From NCBI GenBank assembly GCA_964235705.1, contig CAXSDP010000053.1:1-27353 (forward strand): a stretch of DNA of 27,353 bases. Direction: 5' to 3'. Shown here piece after piece: positions 7,841 to 14,218 of this stretch. A model generated the notes under the pieces. That model had not been told where the DNA came from, searched no databases, and saw only the letters and a list, made by a program, of their open reading frames with translations. The stretch's first letter is position 1, and the number at the start of each line of letters is the position of its first letter. Source of the stretch: RH-AL1 sp964235705 (GTDB taxonomy: Bacteria > Pseudomonadota > Alphaproteobacteria > Rhizobiales > Beijerinckiaceae). Position numbers and translations under genes: made by a program.

Positions 7841-8070
7841 GGCCAACTGCCAGTCCCTGGTCTCGCTCACCCTGGCGCGGGGCGAGGTGCCGATCGCCTC
7901 GCGCCTGTTCCTGCCGGCCGCGTGGGTGAATGACGCGAACGGGATGTTTGGGACCATCGAGGCGTGGACCTCCCGCCCGCGACGCGGTGGCGGCGCCGCG
8001 ACGCTTGATCCCGGACGCTCGATCCGGCATGTGCCGTGTGGTCGCTCCGCCCGCGCGCTCGACGCGGGAC

Positions 8071-8170
8071 NNNNNNNNNNNNNNNNNNNNNNNNNNNNNN
8101 NNNNNNNNNNNNNNNNNNNNNNNNNNNNNNNNNNNNNNNNNNNNNNNNNNNNNNNNNNNNNNNNNNNNNN
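8071..8170. other. Assembly gap 2 (100 N)
   Basis: Exactly 100 N of unknown true length. It falls between the truncated IS701 transposase and a 13-bp tandem repeat, so a collapsed repeat or unresolved IS copy is likely. Confidence 0.99.
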
Positions 8171-8209
8171 CATGGAAGGCTCGCATGGAAGTCCCGCATG
8201 GAAGTCTCG
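8171..8209. repeat. 13-bp tandem repeat beside gap 2
   Basis: Three copies, catggaaggctcg, catggaagtcccg and catggaagtctcg, begin exactly at the gap edge and run into the ribosome-binding region of the next gene. Further copies probably lie in the gap. Confidence 0.85.
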
Positions 8210-8214
8210 CGGCG

Positions 8215-9255
8215 ATGTCGAAGGCCGTCCCACAACGCCCCAGCGGGAGTTTCGATTCGGTGCGATCACGATCAACCCTCCTTCGTGTCCTGTACGCCCT
8301 CGTCATGGTCGCGGCCGCCCTGGCGCCACCGCGAAGCTTCGCGACGGAGGGAGGGTCGGACATCCCGGCTTGGCTGGCGGACCACGTCGGCGAGGGTGAC
8401 GGACAGATCGCGCGAACGGTCCTGCGGAAGGCGCGCGCGCTCTACCTGCGGAAGGTGAGCGAAGGCGCGGTCAGGAACCCGTGCTACTTCGCCATGGACG
8501 CCACGCGTCCCAACGGTCGCGGCGATGGCCAACTCGGGCGTCGGTTCTACATCATCTGCGAGTCCGACCAGTCGTTTCGCGCGATCTCGGCCGGACACGG
8601 CGCCGGTCGCGACCTGAACGGCGTCGCGAACTTCGCGAACGGCAGGCAATGCGCGAAGAACTTCGGCAACGCGATGGATTCCGAACTCACGGCCGGCGGC
8701 GCCTACGTGACCGCCGAAACGAAATCCTCGTTCAAAGGCTATTACCGCGCCTCGGCGAAGGACATGGTCCTGGTGCGCTCCTTCATCCAGTTCGATGGCG
8801 AGGGTGAGACCGCCAACGCCAGGCAACGCGCGATCGGCGGCCACGCGACCGTCGCCTTGAGGAACGTCTGCCTTCGACACGATCCGGGCAGCCCTTACGC
8901 GAACGGGGACGGTTACGTCCCGATGGGGACGCTGGTCGATTACGCGGGTGGCCGCAGCAACGGTTGCACCAGCTGGTCGCCGGCGGACGTTCCGCAGATC
9001 ACCGCGATCGTGAAGCGCGATCCGACGACGTTGTACATCTACCCCGAGGCGGCCGACATCGACGCCGTCGCGCGGGCGGTGGCGGCGGGGCGATCGCTCC
9101 CGCGCGCGGGATTGTACTGGGATGCCTCGTGCCTGAGGGAGATCGGTTCCCCGAGGTTCTGGCCGAAGGAGAGCCTCGAGCCGGCCCTCGCCGCGTACAG
9201 GAGGGACCATCCGGCGCCACCGCCACGGCCGGCCCCCCTCTGCAGGGGGGAGTGA
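8215..9255 (+). CDS. Secreted murein L,D-transpeptidase catalytic-domain protein
   Basis: A 346-residue exported protein resembling the YkuD_2 group (PF13645) of putative L,D-transpeptidases, which act on peptidoglycan stem peptides in the periplasm. The ATG at 8215 gives a basic N-region then a hydrophobic core (LLRVLYALVMVAAALAPP, about 22-39) as signal peptide. The ATG at 8308 within that core would cut into it. The likely nucleophile is Cys251 in GRSNGCTSW, with His210 in IGGHATV as candidate partner. The C-terminus is Pro-rich. The 13-bp repeat lies directly upstream, so expression may depend on repeat number. The family call rests on the spaced His/Cys motif and general layout, so activity is inferred. 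Confidence 0.7.
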   Translation: MSKAVPQRPSGSFDSVRSRSTLLRVLYALVMVAAALAPPRSFATEGGSDIPAWLADHVGEGDGQIARTVLRKARALYLRKVSEGAVRNPCYFAMDATRPNGRGDGQLGRRFYIICESDQSFRAISAGHGAGRDLNGVANFANGRQCAKNFGNAMDSELTAGGAYVTAETKSSFKGYYRASAKDMVLVRSFIQFDGEGETANARQRAIGGHATVALRNVCLRHDPGSPYANGDGYVPMGTLVDYAGGRSNGCTSWSPADVPQITAIVKRDPTTLYIYPEAADIDAVARAVAAGRSLPRAGLYWDASCLREIGSPRFWPKESLEPALAAYRRDHPAPPPRPAPLCRGE

Positions 9256-9330
9256 GGGACCGTTCGGATGGCCAGGGGGCGGGCACGGACCGCGTCCGTG
9301 GGTGCGATCCGGTGCTTCCGACGTTCGCGG

Positions 9331-9358
9331 CCCGCTGGGGGATGCCCGCTGGGGGATG
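9331..9358. repeat. Perfect 14-bp tandem duplication
   Basis: The unit cccgctgggggatg occurs twice without a mismatch (9331-9344, 9345-9358) in the 159-nt space between two convergent genes. It does not form an obvious hairpin. Confidence 0.9.
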
Positions 9359-9414
9359 ATGGCCGCCGCCGCCGGGTGGCGTCCACCGGGCCTTCGGAAG
9401 GCTCCGCGTCCCGT

Positions 9415-10032
9415 TCAGGGTGCGGCGGCGTCGAGCTCGCGCGCGACGTTGGCGCGCGCCGTGGTCTCGCGGTCGGTCAGGACGAGGTGGTACAGGCGCG
9501 GGCAGGCCAGCACCCTGCGCAGCGCCGCGCGTCGCTCGTGCGCCCATCGCTCCGGCGGGACACCCGACGCCTCGGCGTCGGCGCGCGCGATGGAACGGTC
9601 GGCCTCGTAGGAGGCGGCCGGCGCGCCCAGGGCGCCGGAGCCCAGGTCGAGCAGCGCGTGCTGCCATGCCCGCAGGTCGGCCGGACGGTCGAGCGGGTCG
9701 GCCTCGAGCGCGGCCGCCACCTCCGCCTCCCACGAGGCGCTGACGTTGCGCACCGTGTCGTGGATGGCGGGGAAGTGCTCGCGCCACAGTTCCGCGCGGG
9801 CCAGGCGGTTGTCCCCCGGCGCGGCGCCGGGGTCGTGGATGGCGTGGACGTAGAGGATCGCCCAGCGCAGCGGCCGCAGCCAGTGTGGGTGGCAGTGCCG
9901 GTCGGCGTCGAGCAGGAGCTGGTTGGTGCGGTGCAGGCGATGGGCCGGCTGGCCGGGCGGCGTCAGCAGCGCCACCACGCGGTCGGCGAGGAGGGGCGGC
10001 AGGTCGGTCCAAGCCTTCATGAGGCTGTTCAT
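9415..10032 (-). CDS. HD-domain-like protein (COG4339 type) with degenerate metal site
   Basis: A 205-residue cytoplasmic protein. It resembles predicted HD-superfamily metal-dependent phosphohydrolases of COG4339, which read roughly RHYHTLDH, WFHDAVYDP and LLDADLxILG. Here the equivalents are HRLHRTNQ, LYVHAIHDPG and LLDLGSGALG, so metal-binding His/Asp residues appear shifted or lost. The C-terminal part keeps the family look: RRAALRRVLACPRLYH and TTARANVARELD. Starts at 10032 (used here) and 10020 are both possible. The first lies 11 nt after the ymdB stop, so this is the last gene of the cyclo-ligase-ymdB unit. Function unknown; it may be structural or regulatory. Confidence 0.65.
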   Translation of the reverse strand: MNSLMKAWTDLPPLLADRVVALLTPPGQPAHRLHRTNQLLLDADRHCHPHWLRPLRWAILYVHAIHDPGAAPGDNRLARAELWREHFPAIHDTVRNVSASWEAEVAAALEADPLDRPADLRAWQHALLDLGSGALGAPAASYEADRSIARADAEASGVPPERWAHERRAALRRVLACPRLYHLVLTDRETTARANVARELDAAAP

Positions 10033-10043
10033 GGCGCGAGGGC

Positions 10044-10865
10044 CTAGGCGTCCCATCCCGCCGGCACGGCCTCGCTGAGCCGACCGCCGAGCCGCACCGG
10101 CGCGATCGTCGTGGCGAGGCCGGACCCGTCGGTTTCCACCGCGACGCCGCATAAGGTGGCCGGCCCCATGGCGGGATCGTAGCGGACGCCCGGCGTCTTC
10201 CGCACCATGCGGCGCACCGGCTCGTCCTTCTCCATGCCGATCACGGAATCGTAATCGCCGGTCATGCCGGCATCCGACAGGTAGGCGGTGCCGCCCGGCA
10301 GGATCTGGTGGTCGGCGGTCGGCACGTGGGTGTGGGTGCCCACCACCAGGCTGGCGCGGCCGTCGACGTAATGCGCCATCGCCATCTTCTCGCTGGTCGC
10401 CTCGGCGTGGAAATCGAGGATGGCCGCGTCGCAGCCCCGGCCGAGCGGGCAGGCCTCCAACTGGGCGTCCACCGCCGCGAAGGGATCGTCCATCGCGTCC
10501 ATGAAGATCCGGCCCATCGCGTTGACCACGAGCACCTGCCGGCCGTCCGCGGTGGCGACGAGCGCCGCGCCGGCGCCGGGCGTGCCCTTGGGATAGTTCG
10601 TCGGTCGGATCAGGCGCGGCTGGCGGGCGATGAAGACGAGGGCTTCGCGCTGGTCGAAGGAATGGTTGCCGAGCGTGACGCAATCGGCGCCGCCGTCGAG
10701 GAATTCCTGGCAGATCGATTCCGTGATGCCGAAGCCACCGGCCGAGTTCTCGCCGTTGACGACCACGCAGTCGAGGCGCCAGCGGCGGCGCAGCTCCGGC
10801 AGCCGCGCGCCGAGCACTGCCCGGCCGGCGCGACCGATGACGTCACCGATGAAGAGGAGCCGCAT
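10044..10865 (-). CDS. YmdB-family metallophosphoesterase (TIGR00282)
   Basis: A 273-residue calcineurin-like phosphoesterase. YmdB of Bacillus hydrolyses 2',3'-cyclic nucleotides and affects cell-fate decisions; the alphaproteobacterial members are less studied. Metal-binding motifs are all present: GDVIGRAG (Asp8), NGENSAGG (Glu39, Asn40), GNHSFDQ (Asn67, His68), DFHAEATSEK, and GTHTHVPTAD near the C-terminal half. Length matches the family. It lies 33 nt after the cyclo-ligase stop and 11 nt before the HD-like gene, so the three are probably co-transcribed. The cyclo-ligase-ymdB pairing is one I know from other Rhizobiales. Confidence 0.93.
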   Translation of the reverse strand: MRLLFIGDVIGRAGRAVLGARLPELRRRWRLDCVVVNGENSAGGFGITESICQEFLDGGADCVTLGNHSFDQREALVFIARQPRLIRPTNYPKGTPGAGAALVATADGRQVLVVNAMGRIFMDAMDDPFAAVDAQLEACPLGRGCDAAILDFHAEATSEKMAMAHYVDGRASLVVGTHTHVPTADHQILPGGTAYLSDAGMTGDYDSVIGMEKDEPVRRMVRKTPGVRYDPAMGPATLCGVAVETDGSGLATTIAPVRLGGRLSEAVPAGWDA

Positions 10866-10898
10866 CAGGGTTCGTCCGTCATGAAGGTTTCGCCGCCA

Positions 10899-11531
10899 TC
10901 AGGTTTCATCCGCGATGACGAGCGTGTCCGTCTCGGTGACGATCAGGTCGAGGGGCTCGTCATGATCGTCGGCGGGGACGAACAGGGCTTCCTGCGCGGC
11001 GTAGGCCACGCCGATCGCCGTCACGTCCTTCGCGGCGCGGAGCATGGCGAGCGTGCGATCGTAGAAGCCGGCCCCGTAGCCGACCCGGTGACCCCGGCGG
11101 TCGTAGGCGGCGAGTGGCACGAACAGGACGTCGGGGACCAGTGCCGGCGCGTCCGCCGGGGGTTCGGGGATCGCCATGCGGCCGGGGACGGTGGCGGTTT
11201 CCGGGGTCCATCGCCGGAAGGTGAGCGCGGTGCCGGCCGGACCGGTGACCGGCAGGGCGACAACGAAACCCGTCGCGTGGAGCGCGGCCATCAGCGGCCG
11301 GGTCGGCGCCTCGTGGCCGATCGCCCAGTAGGACGCGACGACGCCCTCGTCGCCCACCGCCCCGCGAACGAGTTGCGGGCCGAGCCGCGCGAGGCGTTGG
11401 CCGAAAGCTTCGGCCGACCGGCTCGACGTCGCGGCCCTCGCCGCGAGCGCGGCCACACGAAGCGAGCTCTTGTCCGACGCGTCGAGCAGGCTGGCCCCAT
11501 GGCAAGGGTGGAAAGGAAGGGTGCGGGCCAC
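10899..11531 (-). CDS. 5-formyltetrahydrofolate cyclo-ligase (start uncertain)
   Basis: Converts 5-formyl-THF to 5,10-methenyl-THF with ATP, recovering an inhibitory folate. Family motifs are SDKSSLRVAALAARA (the N-terminal KxxLR helix), PDVLFVPLAAYDRRG and GYGAGFYDRTLAML. The start is a puzzle: the frame has no ATG near the N-terminal helix. GTG at 11529-11531 is the nearest usable codon upstream, without a ribosome-binding site and inside a likely 6S RNA. GTG at 11454-11456 would cut off the KxxLR helix. An ATG at 11498-11500 would be in frame if the G-run just after it had five instead of four G, so a sequencing indel is possible. The gene heads the unit with ymdB. Confidence 0.85.
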   Translation of the reverse strand: MARTLPFHPCHGASLLDASDKSSLRVAALAARAATSSRSAEAFGQRLARLGPQLVRGAVGDEGVVASYWAIGHEAPTRPLMAALHATGFVVALPVTGPAGTALTFRRWTPETATVPGRMAIPEPPADAPALVPDVLFVPLAAYDRRGHRVGYGAGFYDRTLAMLRAAKDVTAIGVAYAAQEALFVPADDHDEPLDLIVTETDTLVIADET

Positions 11532-11640
11532 AGCAGCCGTGGGACATCGACCCCGGGAACCTACAACGTAGGTGGGCGCCGTGTGGCCGAGTCCACGGAC
11601 AAGGCCAGGGACAGCTCCCTCGAGATCAATAAGGCCCCGG
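11500..11640 (-). ncRNA. ssrS: Candidate 6S RNA (ssrS)
   Basis: 6S RNA binds the RNA polymerase holoenzyme by mimicking an open promoter, and its gene commonly lies just upstream of the cyclo-ligase gene, as here. The minus strand folds into a long interrupted stem. A GAGGG/CCCTT closing stem (11617-11621 with 11517-11521) leads to GGCC/GGCC (11603-11606 with 11526-11529). A bubble follows, then an 8-bp stem with one bulge (11591-11598 with 11537-11545). Near the tip is a perfect ACCTAC-GTT-GTAGGT hairpin (11559-11573). GTCCCTGGCC on the 5' side resembles the family's 5' strand. Ends are approximate. The assignment rests on position and hand folding. Confidence 0.55.
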
Positions 11641-11728
11641 GAATACAAATCCACACGCACCCCGCAGCGCCGCGACACCAATGTAGGGCATGTCGCGCCC
11701 GGCCGCCAGGGCCATCACGAGCGATCGG

Positions 11729-12169
11729 TCACGCTCGCGACGCACCGAGTGCCGAGCGCAACGCGTCCGGCAAGCGCACCGGGCGCCCTTCGCGCACCGC
11801 CGCCACCGTGACGTCGGCACGCACCAACGTCGTTCCCTCGCCGGTCGCGTCGCCCTTGCCCGTCACGTCGCCCGTCCGCGTCGCCACCTGGGCGAGCCGC
11901 ATGCTCGCGCCACGGAGCTCTTCGAGCGTCGTGGCCACCTCCACCAGGTCGTCCATCACCGCCGGACGCAGGTAGTCGATCGCGATCCGGCTCACCACGA
12001 AGACGAGGCCGTCGTCCGCCCGCAAGGTGGACTGGCTGATGCCGAGCGAACGCAGGAATTCCGTGCGGCCGCGCTCCAGGAAGCGGAGGTAACCGGCGTG
12101 GTAGACGAACCCGCTGAAGTCGGTGTCCTCGTAATAAACCCGCAGGCTATGGACATGCGGCGCGGACAT
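11729..12169 (-). CDS. ybgC: YbgC-type acyl-CoA thioesterase, Tol-Pal associated
   Basis: A 146-residue hot-dog-fold thioesterase hydrolysing acyl-CoA. YbgC belongs genetically to the tol-pal cluster in many proteobacteria. The catalytic signature YYEDTDFSGFVYHAGYLRF is intact, with Asp17 and His24 matching catalytic Asp18 and His25 of E. coli YbgC. AAGGA lies about 6 nt before the ATG at 12167-12169. The C-terminal half has a Thr/Gly/Asp-rich insertion (ATRTGDVTGKGDATGEGTT) at about 96-114, likely a loop. The gene is divergent from gluconokinase with only 44 nt between starts, so promoters overlap. It is about 10 kb from tolQ, or more given the gaps. Confidence 0.9.
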   Translation of the reverse strand: MSAPHVHSLRVYYEDTDFSGFVYHAGYLRFLERGRTEFLRSLGISQSTLRADDGLVFVVSRIAIDYLRPAVMDDLVEVATTLEELRGASMRLAQVATRTGDVTGKGDATGEGTTLVRADVTVAAVREGRPVRLPDALRSALGASRA

Positions 12170-12213
12170 GGCTTTCCTTGACCAACGATCGTTGAAACAG
12201 GCGGGACACCATC

Positions 12214-12867
12214 GTGCGAGGCGGCAGGATCTTGCAAGGCAAGCCGGGCGCGGCGCCCATCGCCGTCGTGGTGCTGGGGGTCAGCGGCTGTGGCAAGAGC
12301 ACGGTCGGCAAGCGTCTGGCGCCGGCCCTCAACGCGACCTTCCTGGAAGGGGACGACTTCCACCCGTCCGCCAACATCGCGAAGATGCGGTCGGGCACGC
12401 CGCTACAGGACGTCGACCGCTGGCCATGGTTGGAGAAGATCGGCCACTCGGTGTCGGACCACCTCAAACAGGGCCGCTCGGTGGTGGTGGCCTGCTCGGC
12501 GCTGCGGCTCGCCTATCGCGAGGCGCTCAGCAGGGCGGCGCGCCAGCCCCTCACCTTCGTCCACCTCACCATCGATCCCGCGATCCTCGCCACGCGGATG
12601 AAGGCACGGCACCAGCATTTCATGCCGGTGTCGCTGCTGGAAAGCCAGTTGAGGACGCTCGAGCCGCTGGGCGAGGACGAGGATGGGACGGAGATCGCCG
12701 AGACCGGGACGGCGCAGCAGACGGTGGCGGCGATCGAACGTTGGCTCAGGCTGCGCGCCCGTGGTCACTTGGCCGGACGACACGAGAAGGGGCGGCATCG
12801 CCGTCCCTTCGTCCGCGAACACAAACCGAAGCCACTCGCCGCCAGCCCTGGGATGAAGACCCCTTAG
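12214..12867 (+). CDS. gntK: Gluconokinase
   Basis: Phosphorylates D-gluconate to 6-phosphogluconate, feeding the Entner-Doudoroff and pentose phosphate routes. The start is GTG at 12214; no ATG is near. Walker A GVSGCGKST spans residues 22-30. GDDFHPSANIAKMRSGTPLQD is the substrate-binding signature and DRWPWLEKIG is typical too. ACSALRLAYRE and MKARHQHFMPVSLLESQL complete the fold. At 217 residues it exceeds the usual 165-180. The tail after about residue 178 is Arg/His/Lys-rich, resembles nothing in the family, and contains a strong hairpin (12786-12810), so the native end may have been lost by frameshift. It is transcribed away from ybgC. Confidence 0.9.
   Translation: MRGGRILQGKPGAAPIAVVVLGVSGCGKSTVGKRLAPALNATFLEGDDFHPSANIAKMRSGTPLQDVDRWPWLEKIGHSVSDHLKQGRSVVVACSALRLAYREALSRAARQPLTFVHLTIDPAILATRMKARHQHFMPVSLLESQLRTLEPLGEDEDGTEIAETGTAQQTVAAIERWLRLRARGHLAGRHEKGRHRRPFVREHKPKPLAASPGMKTP
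12786..12810. other. Strong hairpin inside the gluconokinase tail
   Basis: An 11-bp stem with one G-T pair (gaaggggcggc with gccgtcccttc) closes on a 3-nt loop. No T-run follows on either strand. It may be a relic terminator absorbed into a lengthened coding frame, or an attenuating stem between gntK and the convergent dps. Confidence 0.5.
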
Positions 12868-12898
12868 TGGGCGGATGCCCCCGGTGGATCGAGGCGCC

Positions 12899-13462
12899 TC
12901 AGCGCGCGCCCTTGCCGTCGCCGTCGCGCATGTCGCCCTTGGGCTCCTGCACGTGAGCCTCGAGGAACCACAGGTTCTTGTCGACCGCGCGGGACACTTC
13001 CGTGAACAGGTCGGCCGTGCCGGCATCGCCGGCCTCGTCGGTGTCGTCGATGTTCTGCCGCACGGCGTTGGCATAAACGGCGTAGCGGTCGATGAGGGCG
13101 GCGAGGTGGTCGCCGATGTTGTAGGTGTCGAGCGGGTAGGGCGCGAGCTTCGACTCGCTGGCGCAGGATTGCACCGTCCCGCGCGCCGTTCCGCCGAGCT
13201 GGGTGATGCGCTCGGCCACCTTGTCGTTGTGATCGTCCATCTCGTCGCGGAACCCGTCGAGCATGAGGTGGACGCCGATGAACTCCGGCCCCTTCAGGTT
13301 CCAATGCGCCTGCTTGATGACGAGCGCGAGGTCGATGCCGTCGACGAGGCGGGCCTGAAGGGTCTCGAGCGACACTTGGCGGGCGTTCGACTCGGTGTCG
13401 TTGCGGGTGCGATGCGTGCGGATGCCCTTGGCGGGCGACTTGCTGGGGGCGGATGACGTCAT
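12899..13462 (-). CDS. dps: Dps, DNA-binding ferritin-like protein
   Basis: Dps forms a 12-subunit shell that stores iron using H2O2 and protects DNA. The protein has 187 residues. The N-terminal tail is Lys/Arg/Ser-rich (1-30), as in DNA-binding members. Ferroxidase-site residues line up with E. coli Dps: His53 in KQAHWNLKG, His65 and Asp69 in GVHLMLDGFRDEM, and Asp80 and Glu84 in HNDKVAE. The C-terminal tail is Asp/Gly/Lys-rich (GDMRDGDGKGAR). A purine-rich AAAGAGAGA sits about 9 nt before the ATG. It is convergent with gluconokinase, 31 nt between stops. OxyR, Fur or stationary-phase control is common in the family, but I see no clear operator here. Confidence 0.94.
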   Translation of the reverse strand: MTSSAPSKSPAKGIRTHRTRNDTESNARQVSLETLQARLVDGIDLALVIKQAHWNLKGPEFIGVHLMLDGFRDEMDDHNDKVAERITQLGGTARGTVQSCASESKLAPYPLDTYNIGDHLAALIDRYAVYANAVRQNIDDTDEAGDAGTADLFTEVSRAVDKNLWFLEAHVQEPKGDMRDGDGKGAR

Positions 13463-13707
13463 GGGCGCGTCTCTCTTTCATCGGGTGAATGGGATTTTCG
13501 GCGCACAACCGCCGCGATCATGGCCGGCGCGCTCGTCGCTGAAACACCGCGCCGGACGCAGGGTTCCGATCGCGTCACGAACAACCAGGCGATGGTCCGG
13601 CGCCCCGCCCATGAAATCCCCGCCGACCATCCTTGCAAAGGCGTCGACATCCCATGACATCTTGAGCGTGAGGCCGACCCTGGAGGCGGCCCTGATGGAG
13701 GCGGGCA

Positions 13708-14208
13708 ATGGGTGGTTGGTACAGCGCCACGCGGCAACGCGAATGGGGCGGCAGGGCGCGGGCTGGCGCGCACGGCCGCTGGACCGGGCTCGACGTCTTC
13801 GCCATGCTGGTATGCTTCTGGGCGCAGTGGGAGCTGGGCGTCGCCTTCCTCGGCCTGAAGCTTTGGCATCAGGCGAGCGGTTTCGAGGGCAGCGTCTTCG
13901 CCTTCGCTCGCCTCAAGTGGGACGCGCTCGTGCGGGCGACGCAGGGCCTGCTCGCCGGACGCGCCCTGCCCTCGTTCCACGTCGGTCCGATCCACGTCGG
14001 CCAAACGTCGTCCGGCAACCGCGCCTTCGACACGTGGCGCGACGGCGAGGTCGCGCGGATCGAGGCCGAGCGCGCCAAGCTACGGGACGCCGAGCGCGCG
14101 TTCGTGAGCTACCATGACGAGCTGATGCAGGCGAAGGATCGCGACGATTTCGATCGCTTCATGCGGGCCCGGACCGTCGGTGGCGCTCCCACGGGTGACG
14201 CCCGCTAG
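13708..14208 (+). CDS. DUF2852 membrane protein
   Basis: A 166-residue protein resembling DUF2852 (PF11014), found mainly in alphaproteobacteria and of unknown role. A hydrophobic segment (LDVFAMLVCFWAQWELGVAFLGLKLWH, about 28-54) is probably a membrane hairpin or single span. A variable linker follows. The C-terminal signature is SSGNRAFDTWRDGEVARIE (about 100-118), then a charged helix ending DRDDFDRFMRAR, as in the family. GGAG lies about 8 nt before the ATG at 13708. The N-terminal 20 residues are basic. It stands alone between dps and the mtnP-apt unit, both on the other strand. Function unknown. Confidence 0.82.
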   Translation: MGGWYSATRQREWGGRARAGAHGRWTGLDVFAMLVCFWAQWELGVAFLGLKLWHQASGFEGSVFAFARLKWDALVRATQGLLAGRALPSFHVGPIHVGQTSSGNRAFDTWRDGEVARIEAERAKLRDAERAFVSYHDELMQAKDRDDFDRFMRARTVGGAPTGDAR

Positions 14209-14218
14209 GGCCGGGCGC

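Larger units (their letters stand above)
7404..7955 (+). pseudogene. IS701-family transposase, N-terminal remnant
   Basis: The start of a DDE transposase: NLDAWLAPFLAAMG, PMAARLGLSGHDPLPHF, SPAWDDGPLWSTLARQAD, ACLVIDDTAPPKTGTRWV and ANCQSLVSLTLARGEVP are typical IS701/IS4-type segments; VIDDT holds the first catalytic Asp. Three lesions are visible. There is a 24-bp tandem duplication at 7497-7544. One base seems lost near 7788, putting VAHRDCGSPG in another frame. A 19-nt insert at 7822-7840 restores the original frame. Similarity stops near FLPAAWVNDAN; the catalytic C-terminal half is absent and gap 2 follows. The element is not functional. Confidence 0.82.

Noticed and set aside
10899..11681. 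A 260-residue cyclo-ligase starting at 11681
   Set aside because: The extra 50 residues resemble no family member, the start has no ribosome-binding site, and the DNA there folds like 6S RNA.
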